Assembly: GCF_009758205.1 (NCBI RefSeq)
Contig: NZ_WRXN01000017.1
Location: 1 to 64,000, forward strand
Reading direction: 5' to 3'
DNA: 64,000 nucleotides
Origin: Chitinophaga tropicalis
Lineage (GTDB): Bacteria; Bacteroidota; Bacteroidia; Chitinophagales; Chitinophagaceae
Below the pieces are notes generated by a model that worked only from the letters and a program-made list of their open reading frames with translations, did not search any database and was not told the origin of the DNA. Shown here piece by piece: positions 7,826-16,636 of the stretch. Every line of letters starts with the position of its first letter. Position 1 is the first letter of the stretch. The position numbers were made by a program, and so were the translations under genes.

Positions 7826-9475
7826 ATGGATCGCAGACAATTCCTTACGCTTCCCTCCAGGCGCCAGCAAACAGTGAAAGCGGATGCCAGCATCGCTACC
7901 GGCCGCACGGATTCAGGCCTTGCTCCCTATACAGGAGAGTTTGGTACAGCGCAGGTAGTTCACCTGTTGAAACGTACCATGTTCGGAGCCACACCGGAAG
8001 ACATTACCTGGTGCAAAGGACTCACCATGGACGCTGCAGTAGAAGCGCTGATCAATACCACCAATACTGTTACCACGCAACCTCTGAATACATACGGAGA
8101 CGATGCAACAGGTATTGCTCCCGGCGCCACCTGGGTGAACTCAGCTCCCCCTCCTGAAGATGGAGACCTGGACAGGAACCGCTGGCCATCCTATAAGGCA
8201 TGGTGGATGGATGTAATGATCAACCAGGGACGCAGCATCCAGGAAAAAATGGTGCTCTTCTGGCACAACCATTTTCCTACAGAACTGACCATGGTGAACG
8301 ACGCCCGCTATATATACAAATACAACACCATGTTGCGGGCCAACGCTACAGGCAATTTCAAGACGCTTACCAAAGCCGTGACACTCGATCCGGCCATGCT
8401 GAAATACCTCAACGGCTATCTGAACGGAAAAGAAAGCCCTGACGAGAACTATGGCCGCGAACTGCACGAACTGTTCACAGTAGGGAAGGGGCCCGATTCC
8501 CACTATACAGAAGAAGATGTAAGGGCTACCGCCCAGGTACTTACCGGCTTCAGAATAGAACCGGTGTCAATGACATCTTACTTTGAATCTACCCAGCACG
8601 TTATTACCAACAAGGAATTTTCCAGCTTCTATAATAACCGGAAGATAGCCGGTAAATCAGGTGCAGAAGGCGCTACTGAACTGGATGATCTGCTTGATAT
8701 CATCTTTGAACAGCACGAAGTATCCAAGTTCATCTGCCGTAAGATCTACCGCTTTTTTGTGTATTACCAGATCGATGCTGCTGTAGAACAGAACGTGATC
8801 ACCCCGCTGGCACAGATCTTCCGGGATAACCTGTACGACATCAAACCCGTGCTCAAGGCTTTGTTTAAAAGCGAGCATTTCTTTGATCCGTTGAATATGT
8901 CTGCGCTGATCAAAAGCCCGGTCGACTTTACCGTAGGTCTGTGCCGTGAATTTGGTGTAGAGTTCCCGACAGATTATATGAGCAGGTTTGAATCGCTGGA
9001 CAGGCTGCGTGAACATACCGGCAGAATGCTGCAGGACATAGGAGATCCTCCGCTGGTGGCAGGATGGGAAGCCTATCGCCAGGAACCACAGTACCATGAA
9101 ATGTGGATCAACACTGACACCCTGCCCAAGCGTAATATGATGAGCGATTCAATGATCAGCTCAGGAGGTTTTGGCGGCGTAAAGATAGACGTACTGGCAT
9201 TTGCAGATAAATTATCAGAACCAGGCAATCCTGTTGTTCTTATCCAGGACTCGCTGGACCTGCTTTACAGGATGCCGTTATCAGACAATTCCAAAGCCAG
9301 GCTTAAGAATCTGATCCTGCTCAGCGGCCAGAGCCCTGACAGTGATTATTACTGGACAGAGGCCTGGGATAAATGGAAAACAAACCCGACCTCCGCTAAC
9401 CGTAATACAGTGGAAAGCCGTCTGCAAACGCTGTATAAGTATCTTATGAACATGTCAGAATATCAACTATCCTGA
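7826..9475 (+). CDS. DUF1800 family protein
   Basis: 549 aa, the usual size of DUF1800 proteins. Recognisable segments are HLLKRTMFGATPEDI near the N-terminus, KMVLFWHNHFPTEL, MLKYLNGYLNGK, ENYGRELHELFTVG and YTEEDVRATAQVLTGF, all family hallmarks. The N-terminus MDRRQFLTL looks like a weak Tat-type (RR) export signal but lacks a clear hydrophobic core. No type IX sorting domain is visible. The function is unknown. DUF1800 genes are almost always paired with a DUF1501 gene, as here (gap 18 bp), and the pair is thought to act at the cell surface or in the periplasm. Enzymatic activity has not been established to my knowledge. Confidence 0.88.
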   Translation: MDRRQFLTLPSRRQQTVKADASIATGRTDSGLAPYTGEFGTAQVVHLLKRTMFGATPEDITWCKGLTMDAAVEALINTTNTVTTQPLNTYGDDATGIAPGATWVNSAPPPEDGDLDRNRWPSYKAWWMDVMINQGRSIQEKMVLFWHNHFPTELTMVNDARYIYKYNTMLRANATGNFKTLTKAVTLDPAMLKYLNGYLNGKESPDENYGRELHELFTVGKGPDSHYTEEDVRATAQVLTGFRIEPVSMTSYFESTQHVITNKEFSSFYNNRKIAGKSGAEGATELDDLLDIIFEQHEVSKFICRKIYRFFVYYQIDAAVEQNVITPLAQIFRDNLYDIKPVLKALFKSEHFFDPLNMSALIKSPVDFTVGLCREFGVEFPTDYMSRFESLDRLREHTGRMLQDIGDPPLVAGWEAYRQEPQYHEMWINTDTLPKRNMMSDSMISSGGFGGVKIDVLAFADKLSEPGNPVVLIQDSLDLLYRMPLSDNSKARLKNLILLSGQSPDSDYYWTEAWDKWKTNPTSANRNTVESRLQTLYKYLMNMSEYQLS

Positions 9476-9493
9476 TCTGAAAGACCTAAAACT

Positions 9494-11068
9494 ATGAAAC
9501 GCAGAAATTTCCTTAAATATTCCGCTCAGGCAGCAGCCCTGCCTACTTTTATAAATGGGTTCTCGGTAAAAGCATTCGGCACGTCCTCGTTGCTGAGTGC
9601 GTTAGCGAAATCGGCAGAAGATAATGATCATGTACTGGTAATGATCCAGCTGATTGGTGGTAATGACGGTCTTAACATGGTAGTGCCACTGGATGTGTAT
9701 GCCGACTACCAGGCTGCCCGTACCAATATCGCCATTCCACAGGGACAGGTATTGCCCCTGGCCAACAATATTAAAACAGGCCTGCATCCTGCTATGACAG
9801 GAATACAGCAGCTCTATGAGAACGGTAAGGTATGTATTGTACAGAGTGTAGGATATCCTTCGCCTGACTATTCCCACTTCCGCGCTACAGATATCTGGCT
9901 GACCGGTTCTGATGCCAATCAGATACTGGATACAGGCTGGGCGGGCCGTTACCTGGAAACACAATACCCGGACTACCCGGATGCTTATGAAGACAGCGAT
10001 CCGCTGGCAATACAGATAGGTTCCATCACCTCTCCTGTTTTCCAGGGCGCTGATTCCAACATGGCCATCACTATCTCCAGCTCTACAGATTTCTATAACC
10101 TGGTGGAAGATATCATGGACCCCGTTCCTAATACTCATGCTGGTGTGGAACTGGAGTATATCCGGTTGATTGCCAAACAGTCCAACAAGTTTGCCAATGC
10201 CATTAAGAAAGCCGCTGCCAGTGTTACTTCACAGAGCCCTTATCCGGACAACAGGCTGGCAGAACAGCTGAAGATCGTGGCCCGTCTCATAGCCGGCGGA
10301 TTGAAAACCCGTCTCTATATGGTGCAGCATGGTTTCTATGACACTCACGCCAACCAGGCCCAGGCAGGAAGTACCGCTAAAGGTACCCATGCAGAGCTGT
10401 TGGGAGATCTGTCTGGCTCCATCAAGGCCTTCATGGATGACCTTACTAAATTGAAAGCTTCCAGGCGCGTTGTGGGAATGACCTTCTCCGAGTTTGGCCG
10501 CCGTATAAAATCTAACGGCAGTATGGGTACAGACCATGGCGCAGCTGCTCCTATGATCATTTTTGGTGATTATGTGCTGCAGGGCGTGTTAGGTTCATCC
10601 CCCGAAATTCCTACCTCCGCCGCCGTAAATGATAACATGCCTATGCAGTACGATTTCCGCTCTGTATATGCTTCCCTGCTGGAACAATGGTTCTGTGTGG
10701 ATAATACCACCCTGCAAACTATCCTGTTCAAGGATTACCAGCGACTGCCAATAGTAAGCGGCATTGCCTGTGGTACTATCACTTCTATAGACGATATTAA
10801 TAACGGCAGTAAAAACCTGATCACCAACTATCCGAATCCTTTTGTCACCACTACCACACTGAAGTATAAGACCAGGGGCGGACATACCCTGATCCAGATC
10901 TTTGATACCATGGGCCGCCTGGTGGCTACCCCGGTTAATAAGGTGCAGCCCGGAGGGGAATATACTGTTCAATTTGATAGTGGTAACCTGGCAACGGGGA
11001 TTTTCTATGCCCGTTTGCAGAATGGGGTGTATCAGCATTTGCGCAGTATGCTGAAAGTGAAGGGGTAA
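9494..11068 (+). CDS. DUF1501 family protein with type IX sorting domain
   Basis: 524 aa. It starts with a Tat-like leader (KRRNFLKYSAQAAALPTF). The body is a sulfatase/alkaline-phosphatase-like DUF1501 domain (about 40-430) with VLVMIQLIGGNDGLNMVVPL, then YDTHANQ, then FSEFGRRIKSNGSMGTDHG, which carry the expected metal-binding Asp and His residues. Residues about 440-524 form a Por_Sec_tail beta-sandwich (NYPNPFVTTTTL, IQIFDTMGRLV, LATGIFYARL). This marks the protein for export by the type IX system and surface attachment or release. It is co-transcribed with the DUF1800 gene. The substrate is unknown. A Tat-like leader together with a type IX tail is notable, because type IX cargo normally crosses the inner membrane by Sec. 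Confidence 0.9.
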   Translation: MKRRNFLKYSAQAAALPTFINGFSVKAFGTSSLLSALAKSAEDNDHVLVMIQLIGGNDGLNMVVPLDVYADYQAARTNIAIPQGQVLPLANNIKTGLHPAMTGIQQLYENGKVCIVQSVGYPSPDYSHFRATDIWLTGSDANQILDTGWAGRYLETQYPDYPDAYEDSDPLAIQIGSITSPVFQGADSNMAITISSSTDFYNLVEDIMDPVPNTHAGVELEYIRLIAKQSNKFANAIKKAAASVTSQSPYPDNRLAEQLKIVARLIAGGLKTRLYMVQHGFYDTHANQAQAGSTAKGTHAELLGDLSGSIKAFMDDLTKLKASRRVVGMTFSEFGRRIKSNGSMGTDHGAAAPMIIFGDYVLQGVLGSSPEIPTSAAVNDNMPMQYDFRSVYASLLEQWFCVDNTTLQTILFKDYQRLPIVSGIACGTITSIDDINNGSKNLITNYPNPFVTTTTLKYKTRGGHTLIQIFDTMGRLVATPVNKVQPGGEYTVQFDSGNLATGIFYARLQNGVYQHLRSMLKVKG

Positions 11069-11253
11069 AGAAATTGTTTGACCTGCAACTCTAAGGCTCT
11101 GTCTCTTAATGGTAATGCATCAGTTTGGATCTTTATGCCATATTTAACCGGAGGAAACTGTACATGAAATCGCTTTTGCTTCTGGCCGGCTAAGATTTTA
11201 AGCTGATGCGCCACCTTCTTAATATTACAAGCAACATTGTTGCATTAATTCCC

Positions 11254-11261
11254 TACCTTTG
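11254..11261 (+). promoter_or_regulatory. -7 element (TACCTTTG) for the His-rich protein / TonB receptor genes
   Basis: TACCTTTG matches the Bacteroidota -7 box TAnnTTTG. No TTG sits at the ideal 19-base distance. The box ends 13 bases before the ATG at 11275, which supports that start over the earlier in-frame ATG at 11206. Confidence 0.4.
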
Positions 11262-11274
11262 CCTTGTCAAACTC

Positions 11275-11619
11275 ATGATTAAGGTAAAGGGTCTATATAA
11301 GGTATTGGCGGTCATACTCCTGACGGTGTTTACCATAAACATCACCCCCAGGGCGTTTATCCACCAGTTCTTTCCGCACGAGGATACGGAAGACGTTCCC
11401 GTGCACCATACAGATCCTGCCTTTTCCGTTAAGCACCTGCATTGCGGTTTCCTGCAGCAGGTAGATCCTGAACCATACGAACATACCGGCGTATTCTTTT
11501 ACAGCGCGCTGGTACAGCATATCATCTGGCGGTTTCCCACGCCGGTAATTCCTGTGTTGAGTTATGTGCCTCACAGGATGTTATCTCCACGAGCTCCCCC
11601 GGTTATCTCTCTCATTTAA
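11275..11619 (+). CDS. Small histidine-rich exported protein upstream of a TonB receptor
   Basis: 114 aa. The N-terminus is basic then hydrophobic (KGLYKVLAVILLTVFTINI), a signal peptide or membrane anchor. The mature part has clustered His and acidic residues (HQFFPHEDTEDVPVHH, then VKHLHCGF and YEHTG). I do not recognise a named family. Similar short His-rich proteins occur directly before metal-type TonB receptors in Bacteroidota, so a role in binding or delivering a metal such as zinc or copper is an inference. The frame extends upstream to 11206, but that region overlaps the promoter box, so 11275 is chosen. The TonB receptor starts 82 bp downstream on the same strand. Confidence 0.6.
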   Translation: MIKVKGLYKVLAVILLTVFTINITPRAFIHQFFPHEDTEDVPVHHTDPAFSVKHLHCGFLQQVDPEPYEHTGVFFYSALVQHIIWRFPTPVIPVLSYVPHRMLSPRAPPVISLI

Positions 11620-11701
11620 TGCGGACATGGATGTCCTTTGTTTTTACTATTGCAGCAGCATATAGCTGAGGCATGTACTATCGTCTACAAATTAAATTTC
11701 T

Positions 11702-14122
11702 ATGCACTATTTACGTGTTATCATAACAGGTGTACTCGCTGTGTTACAATCTGCTGCTTTTGCAGCTGTTTTACCGGGGGATGATGCCGGCAATTCCCTG
11801 AGCGGTACTATTACAGATAAATCATCCAATAACCCTTTACCCGGAGCTACAGTATACCTTCCGGACCTGCATGTGGGCGCTTCTGCCAATGCCCAGGGAC
11901 AATATGAAATTAAAAACCTGCCGAAAGGAAAATATCTTGTAGAGGTACATTTTATCGGATATGCCGCCCATACTGAAGTTGTTCAGATCAATGGGGCCAC
12001 TACTGCCAGCTTTGCCCTCTCAGAAACACTGATAGAAAAGAATGAAGTGGTGATCACAGGTGTGAATCTGGCCACTACACTCAGGAAAACACCTACTCCG
12101 GTAAGTGTGATAAGGAGAGATTATCTTGATGCCAACATCTCCACCAATATTATCGATGCTATTGCCAAACTGCCAGGTGTTAGTCAGCTGACTACCGGCC
12201 CGGCAATTTCTAAACCCTTTATCCGTGGTCTTGGTTATAACCGTGTTGTAGTGGTAGGTGATGGAGTAAGACAGGAAGGACAGCAATGGGGGGATGAACA
12301 TGGTATCGAAATAGACGATTATAACGTTGGTAAAGTAGAAGTGCTGAAAGGACCTGCTTCCCTTGTTTATGGATCAGACGCGCTGGCCGGTGTGGTAAAC
12401 ATCGTTCCGCCGGGAGCTGTTGCAGCCGGACATGTGAAAGGAAATGTAGCCGCCAATTACCTGACCAATAACGGACAGATCTCCTATCATGCAGACATTG
12501 CAGGTACCACACAGAAAGGCTTCACCTGGAGCGTCTTTGGTACGCAGAAGTTTGCACACGATTATAAAAATAAATATGATGGTTACGTATACAACTCGAA
12601 ATTCAGGAATACCAACTATGGTGGTAGCATTGGCCTGAATAAACAATGGGGTTCCTCTACACTGCGTTTCACTTCCTTTAACCAGGAACTGGGACTGGTG
12701 GAAGGAGACCGTAACGAACAGGGACAGTTCATCAAACCGGTGAACAATAACGGTGTGGCCGATGAAGCAGTAGCTACGGATGATGATTTCAAATCATACA
12801 GTATTGGCCTGCCCAAGCAAAAGATCACTCACCAGAAACTGGTATGGGATAATAACGTTTACCTGAGCAATGGTGGCCGGTTGGCGCTGACGCTGGGCTA
12901 TCAGTGGAATCGCCGTAAAGAGCTGGGCAATGTCCTGGACCCGAACGATCCGGACCTTTTCCTGAAGCTCAACACCTTCAATTACAGCCTCCGTTACTAC
13001 CTGCCTGAAATGAATGGCTGGCAGACAACTATTGGTGTGAATGGAATGAAACAACAGAACACTATAGGCGGAGAAGAACAACTGATCCCCGCTTATGACC
13101 TGTTCGATGCCGGCGTATTTGCCGTGACCAGCAAAACATTTGATAAGCTGACACTGAGCGGCGGATTACGCTTCGACAGCCGTAATATGAAAACCAAACT
13201 GCTGGAAACAGGAGGGGAGACGAAATTCGGAGTGGTAGACCGCAATTTCTCCAATGCGTCCGGTAGTGTGGGCGTAAGCTACCTGGCCAGCGATCGTGTT
13301 ACGCTGAAACTGAACGCTGCACGTGGTTTCAGGGCTCCTAACATTTCAGAACTGGCAGCCAACGGTGTGCATGAAGGCACTATCAAATACGAATATGGCA
13401 ACCAGGACCTGAAACCGGAAGTGAGCACCCAGGGAGATGTGGGCGTTGAATTTAATTCCATGCACGTGTCAGCAAGCGCCAGCCTGTTCTACAATCATAT
13501 CAGCAACTTCATCTATGCCCGTAAACTGGTGAATGCTGCCGGTGGTGATTCTATTCCCGCAACAGATAATGATGAAGGATATGCTGCATTCAAATACCAG
13601 CAGAGCACAGCTAACCTGTATGGTGGGGAGTTTACGCTGGACATTCATCCGCATCCGATAGACTGGCTGCATTTTGAGAACACGTTCTCTTATGTAAGAG
13701 GTGTGATCTCCAGTGCAACAGACTCTACCAAATACCTGCCTAATATTCCTGCTGCCCGCTGGATATCAGAGCTGAAAGGGAGGTTCAAAAAAGTAGGAGG
13801 AGTGATGCAGAATGCTTATGCAGGTGTACAGATGGACCTGACATTTGCACAAAACGATGTGTTCTATGCTTACCAGACAGAAACTACTACCAAAGGATAT
13901 ACGTTGCTGAATGCAGGTATAGGGACCGATTTTGTGAATAAGAAGAATAAAGTGTTGTTCTCCCTGCATGTGGCCGCCAATAACATTACTGATGTGGCGT
14001 ACCAGAATCACCTCAGCAGGCTGAAATATGCTCCTGAAAATGAAGCAACAGGCCGTGTGGGTGTGTATAATATGGGAAGGAATTTCAGTGTGAAAGTAGC
14101 TATTCCGATTGATTTTAAATAA
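11702..14122 (+). CDS. TonB-dependent outer-membrane receptor, probably for a metal
   Basis: 806 aa. A signal peptide (to about residue 22) is followed by a carboxypeptidase-regulatory-like beta-sandwich (about 30-110, GTITDKSSNNPLPGATVYLP) typical of Bacteroidota receptors. The plug domain (about 120-230) has PGVSQLTTGP, PFIRGLGYNRVVVVGDGVRQ and VLKGPASLVYGSDALAGVV. The remainder is a 22-strand barrel. The plug motif GVRQEGQQWGDEHG is shared with receptors annotated for zinc or other metals, and the His-rich neighbour points the same way. There is no SusD partner, so glycan uptake is unlikely. The gene ends directly in a strong terminator. Confidence 0.87.
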   Translation: MHYLRVIITGVLAVLQSAAFAAVLPGDDAGNSLSGTITDKSSNNPLPGATVYLPDLHVGASANAQGQYEIKNLPKGKYLVEVHFIGYAAHTEVVQINGATTASFALSETLIEKNEVVITGVNLATTLRKTPTPVSVIRRDYLDANISTNIIDAIAKLPGVSQLTTGPAISKPFIRGLGYNRVVVVGDGVRQEGQQWGDEHGIEIDDYNVGKVEVLKGPASLVYGSDALAGVVNIVPPGAVAAGHVKGNVAANYLTNNGQISYHADIAGTTQKGFTWSVFGTQKFAHDYKNKYDGYVYNSKFRNTNYGGSIGLNKQWGSSTLRFTSFNQELGLVEGDRNEQGQFIKPVNNNGVADEAVATDDDFKSYSIGLPKQKITHQKLVWDNNVYLSNGGRLALTLGYQWNRRKELGNVLDPNDPDLFLKLNTFNYSLRYYLPEMNGWQTTIGVNGMKQQNTIGGEEQLIPAYDLFDAGVFAVTSKTFDKLTLSGGLRFDSRNMKTKLLETGGETKFGVVDRNFSNASGSVGVSYLASDRVTLKLNAARGFRAPNISELAANGVHEGTIKYEYGNQDLKPEVSTQGDVGVEFNSMHVSASASLFYNHISNFIYARKLVNAAGGDSIPATDNDEGYAAFKYQQSTANLYGGEFTLDIHPHPIDWLHFENTFSYVRGVISSATDSTKYLPNIPAARWISELKGRFKKVGGVMQNAYAGVQMDLTFAQNDVFYAYQTETTTKGYTLLNAGIGTDFVNKKNKVLFSLHVAANNITDVAYQNHLSRLKYAPENEATGRVGVYNMGRNFSVKVAIPIDFK

Positions 14123-14124
14123 AG

Positions 14125-14159
14125 AAAAAGGGGGATATCACTGATATCCCCCTTTTTTT
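14125..14159. terminator. Bidirectional intrinsic terminator
   Basis: GGGGGATAT and ATATCCCCC form a near-perfect stem (14130-14152), flanked by A-rich and T-rich tracts. It stops both the TonB receptor transcript (plus) and the DUF983 transcript (minus). Confidence 0.9.
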
Positions 14160-14571
14160 ATTTCTCCGGCAGATCTGCCGTGCTTTCATCATAATAGACA
14201 AAGAAGTAAAGGTATATTACCCTGCTTATCCTCATCAGCCAGGGCTGCAATAGCAATAATATCCCGCCGTTAACTCCCAGCCAGATATATACGCTGTTAT
14301 CTTCCCAGGACAGACCGAAAAATACCCAGTAAGCGATCAGCGTAGCTACAGACAGGGCAACCGCCAGTGCATAGCTGACATAACCCGTACCAAACCAGAA
14401 ACCTGTTTCCAGTTCATACTTCTGTCCGCATACAGGACAACGCTCATGCATGTGAAAGAGCTTTGAGAGATGCAGGTATGCATTCTTTTCCTTAAACATG
14501 TCACCTCTCCTGCAATGAGGGCATTTCATAGATAGGAGGCTCAATAGATAACCAGGTCGCTTTTTACTCAT
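14158..14571 (-). CDS. DUF983 family membrane protein
   Basis: 137 aa from the ATG at 14571 (MSKKRPGYLL). An upstream extension to 14706 lies wholly inside the ABC transporter gene and is rejected. It has two zinc-knuckle-like pairs, CPHC and CPVC, followed by YELETGFWFGTGYVSYAL, the DUF983 signature. Two hydrophobic helices follow (about 70-90 and 97-117). The function is unknown. In some bacteria DUF983 proteins are encoded near cytochrome-oxidase or membrane-biogenesis genes. The start overlaps the 3' end of the ABC transporter gene by 8 bp, so the two are translationally coupled. Confidence 0.8.
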   Translation of the reverse strand: MSKKRPGYLLSLLSMKCPHCRRGDMFKEKNAYLHLSKLFHMHERCPVCGQKYELETGFWFGTGYVSYALAVALSVATLIAYWVFFGLSWEDNSVYIWLGVNGGILLLLQPWLMRISRVIYLYFFVYYDESTADLPEK

Positions 14572-16342
14572 GGCGCAAAGATACTTCTCTCTCTCCAATT
14601 TGTTGCCGCCACATTGCATAATAGAGGCCTTTTTCAGCCAGCAATGAAGTGTGCGTACCGGTTTCTGTGATCCTGCCTTTTTCCAGCACATATATCCTGT
14701 CGGCATGCATAATAGTGGATAACCTGTGTGCGATCATCACGGTGATATGCTCCCGGGTAGACGTGATATCCCTTACTGTGTTGGTAATAGATTCTTCGGT
14801 GATAGAGTCCAGTGCTGAAGTGGCTTCATCAAACACCAGCAGTCTTGGCTGGCGCAGTAATGCCCTGGCAATGGACAAGCGTTGCTTTTCTCCGCCGGAG
14901 ATCTTCATACCGCCTTCTCCTATCACGGAATCCAGGCCGTTATCTGCTCTTTCCAGCAGGGTATTGGCACTGGCCTGTTTCAATACCTGGATGATGTCTT
15001 CATCAGTAGCCCGGGGATTCACGAACAGGAGATTTTCTTTGATAGTACCGGAAAACAGCTGGGTATCCTGTGTTACGAAACCTATCTGGTAACGCAGTTC
15101 CTCGATGTCTATCTCCTGGCTGTCCACATTGTTGTACAGGATATTTCCTTCCTGCGGCGAGTACAGGCCTACCAGTAATTTTACCAATGTGGTTTTCCCT
15201 GAGCCGGAAGGGCCTACAAAGGCAATGGTTTCACCTACGTTCACGGAGAAGTTGATGTTATCCAATGCCTTGGTAGTGGCGGTCAGATGTTTAAAGCCTA
15301 CCTGTCTGAAGGTCAGCTTATCGATCCTGTTGATCGGCACCGGTTGTGCAGGGGTTTCTTCTACCGGTGTGTTGAGGATCCTCTCAAAATTGAGCAGGGA
15401 AACCTGCGCTTCGCGGTAGGCCAGGATGATGTTACCCAGCTCCTGTAATGGCCCGAAAATAAAGAAAGAGTACAACTGCAGGGTGAACATCTGTCCTACT
15501 GATACTGTGTCCCTGTAGATCAGGAACAGCAGGAGGAAGAGGATGACCTGGCGGAGAAAGTTCACAAAGGTACCCTGTACAAAGCTGATACTGCGGATAC
15601 TGCGTACTTTCTTCAGTTCCAGCATCAGGATGCGGATGGTAGTGGAGTTCAGTCGCCTGATCTCCTGGTGGGTCAGCCCCAGGCTTTTTACCAGTTCAAT
15701 GTTACGCAGGGATTCTGTAGTGGCTCCTGCCAGCATGGTAGTTTCCTTGACGATGGTCTTCTGTATGGTCTTGATCTTCTTGCTCAGCACATTCATGAGC
15801 CATCCCAGCAGCAGGCAGCCGCCAAAGTATACGAATACCAGGCTCCAGTGCACGCGGAATGCGTAGATCATAACAAATACAACTCCCACAAGGGTGACGA
15901 ACAGTACGTTCACGAACGACGTGATGAATTTTTCACTATCGGTCCTTACTTTCTGCAGGACCGCCAGTGTTTCCCCACTACGTTGATCTTCAAACTGTTG
16001 ATAAGGAAGGCGCAGCGAATGGCGTAATCCGTCAGTATAAATACGGGCGCCGAATTTCTGGATGATGACGTTGACAAAATAGTCCTGGAACGCTTTGGCA
16101 ATACGGGACACCATAGCTACGCCGATAGATGCCAGGAGTAATAATATTACGCCATTCGTATAGTCACTTTGCGTACGTGGAACCCCTTTGTCAGTAGTGT
16201 GCGGATGTGAAGCAAAAAGGTCTATCATCCTCCCGAATATATACGGGTCCAGTAACGAGAATACCTGGTTAATGGTAGCTAAAAGCAGCGCCAGTGCTAT
16301 TAACCACTTATAACTCTTCAGATAATGTAAGAACAGTTTCAT
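14564..16342 (-). CDS. ABC exporter, fused membrane and ATPase domains
   Basis: 592 aa from the ATG at 16342 (MKLFLHYLKSYKWL). An in-frame extension to 16399 covers the promoter and is rejected. Six membrane helices make up about residues 1-320 (ABC_membrane type 1). The ATPase has Walker A GPSGSGKTTLV, Q-loop VTQDTQLF, signature ISGGEKQRLSIARAL, Walker B LLVFDEATSALD and switch His in MIAHRLSTI. It works as a half-transporter dimer exporting lipid, peptide or drug; the substrate is not readable from the sequence. MsbA-like lipid A flippase activity is possible but unproven. Confidence 0.9.
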   Translation of the reverse strand: MKLFLHYLKSYKWLIALALLLATINQVFSLLDPYIFGRMIDLFASHPHTTDKGVPRTQSDYTNGVILLLLASIGVAMVSRIAKAFQDYFVNVIIQKFGARIYTDGLRHSLRLPYQQFEDQRSGETLAVLQKVRTDSEKFITSFVNVLFVTLVGVVFVMIYAFRVHWSLVFVYFGGCLLLGWLMNVLSKKIKTIQKTIVKETTMLAGATTESLRNIELVKSLGLTHQEIRRLNSTTIRILMLELKKVRSIRSISFVQGTFVNFLRQVILFLLLFLIYRDTVSVGQMFTLQLYSFFIFGPLQELGNIILAYREAQVSLLNFERILNTPVEETPAQPVPINRIDKLTFRQVGFKHLTATTKALDNINFSVNVGETIAFVGPSGSGKTTLVKLLVGLYSPQEGNILYNNVDSQEIDIEELRYQIGFVTQDTQLFSGTIKENLLFVNPRATDEDIIQVLKQASANTLLERADNGLDSVIGEGGMKISGGEKQRLSIARALLRQPRLLVFDEATSALDSITEESITNTVRDITSTREHITVMIAHRLSTIMHADRIYVLEKGRITETGTHTSLLAEKGLYYAMWRQQIGEREVSLRHE

Positions 16343-16366
16343 GATGCAAAAAGACAGTCTAGGTTG

Positions 16367-16394
16367 CAAAGGTACATCAATATAAGTGTTGCAA
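16367..16394 (-). promoter_or_regulatory. Promoter for the ABC exporter / DUF983 operon
   Basis: On the minus strand a TTG (16394-16392) is 17 bases before TACCTTTG (16374-16367). The start codon lies 24 bases downstream of the -7 box. Confidence 0.6.
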
Positions 16395-16636
16395 CACATT
16401 TAAAAAATTGTTACTGATACTATAGAATAAGTCTTTCCGTAGGAAGTTGGAATGCAGTCATTTAAAGATAGCCGGCCCCGTTTTTTTAATTGCTTCCGCT
16501 CAGGAAAATAAAGTAACTTAATACTCAGAATCGGTCACATAATACTAGCTACGGCTGAAACCACCAAAACGGCAATCCTTTCTTATTTTTCAAAGATCAG
16601 CCCGCCCGGGTTGAAAAACCAGTTAATTCTTACGTT

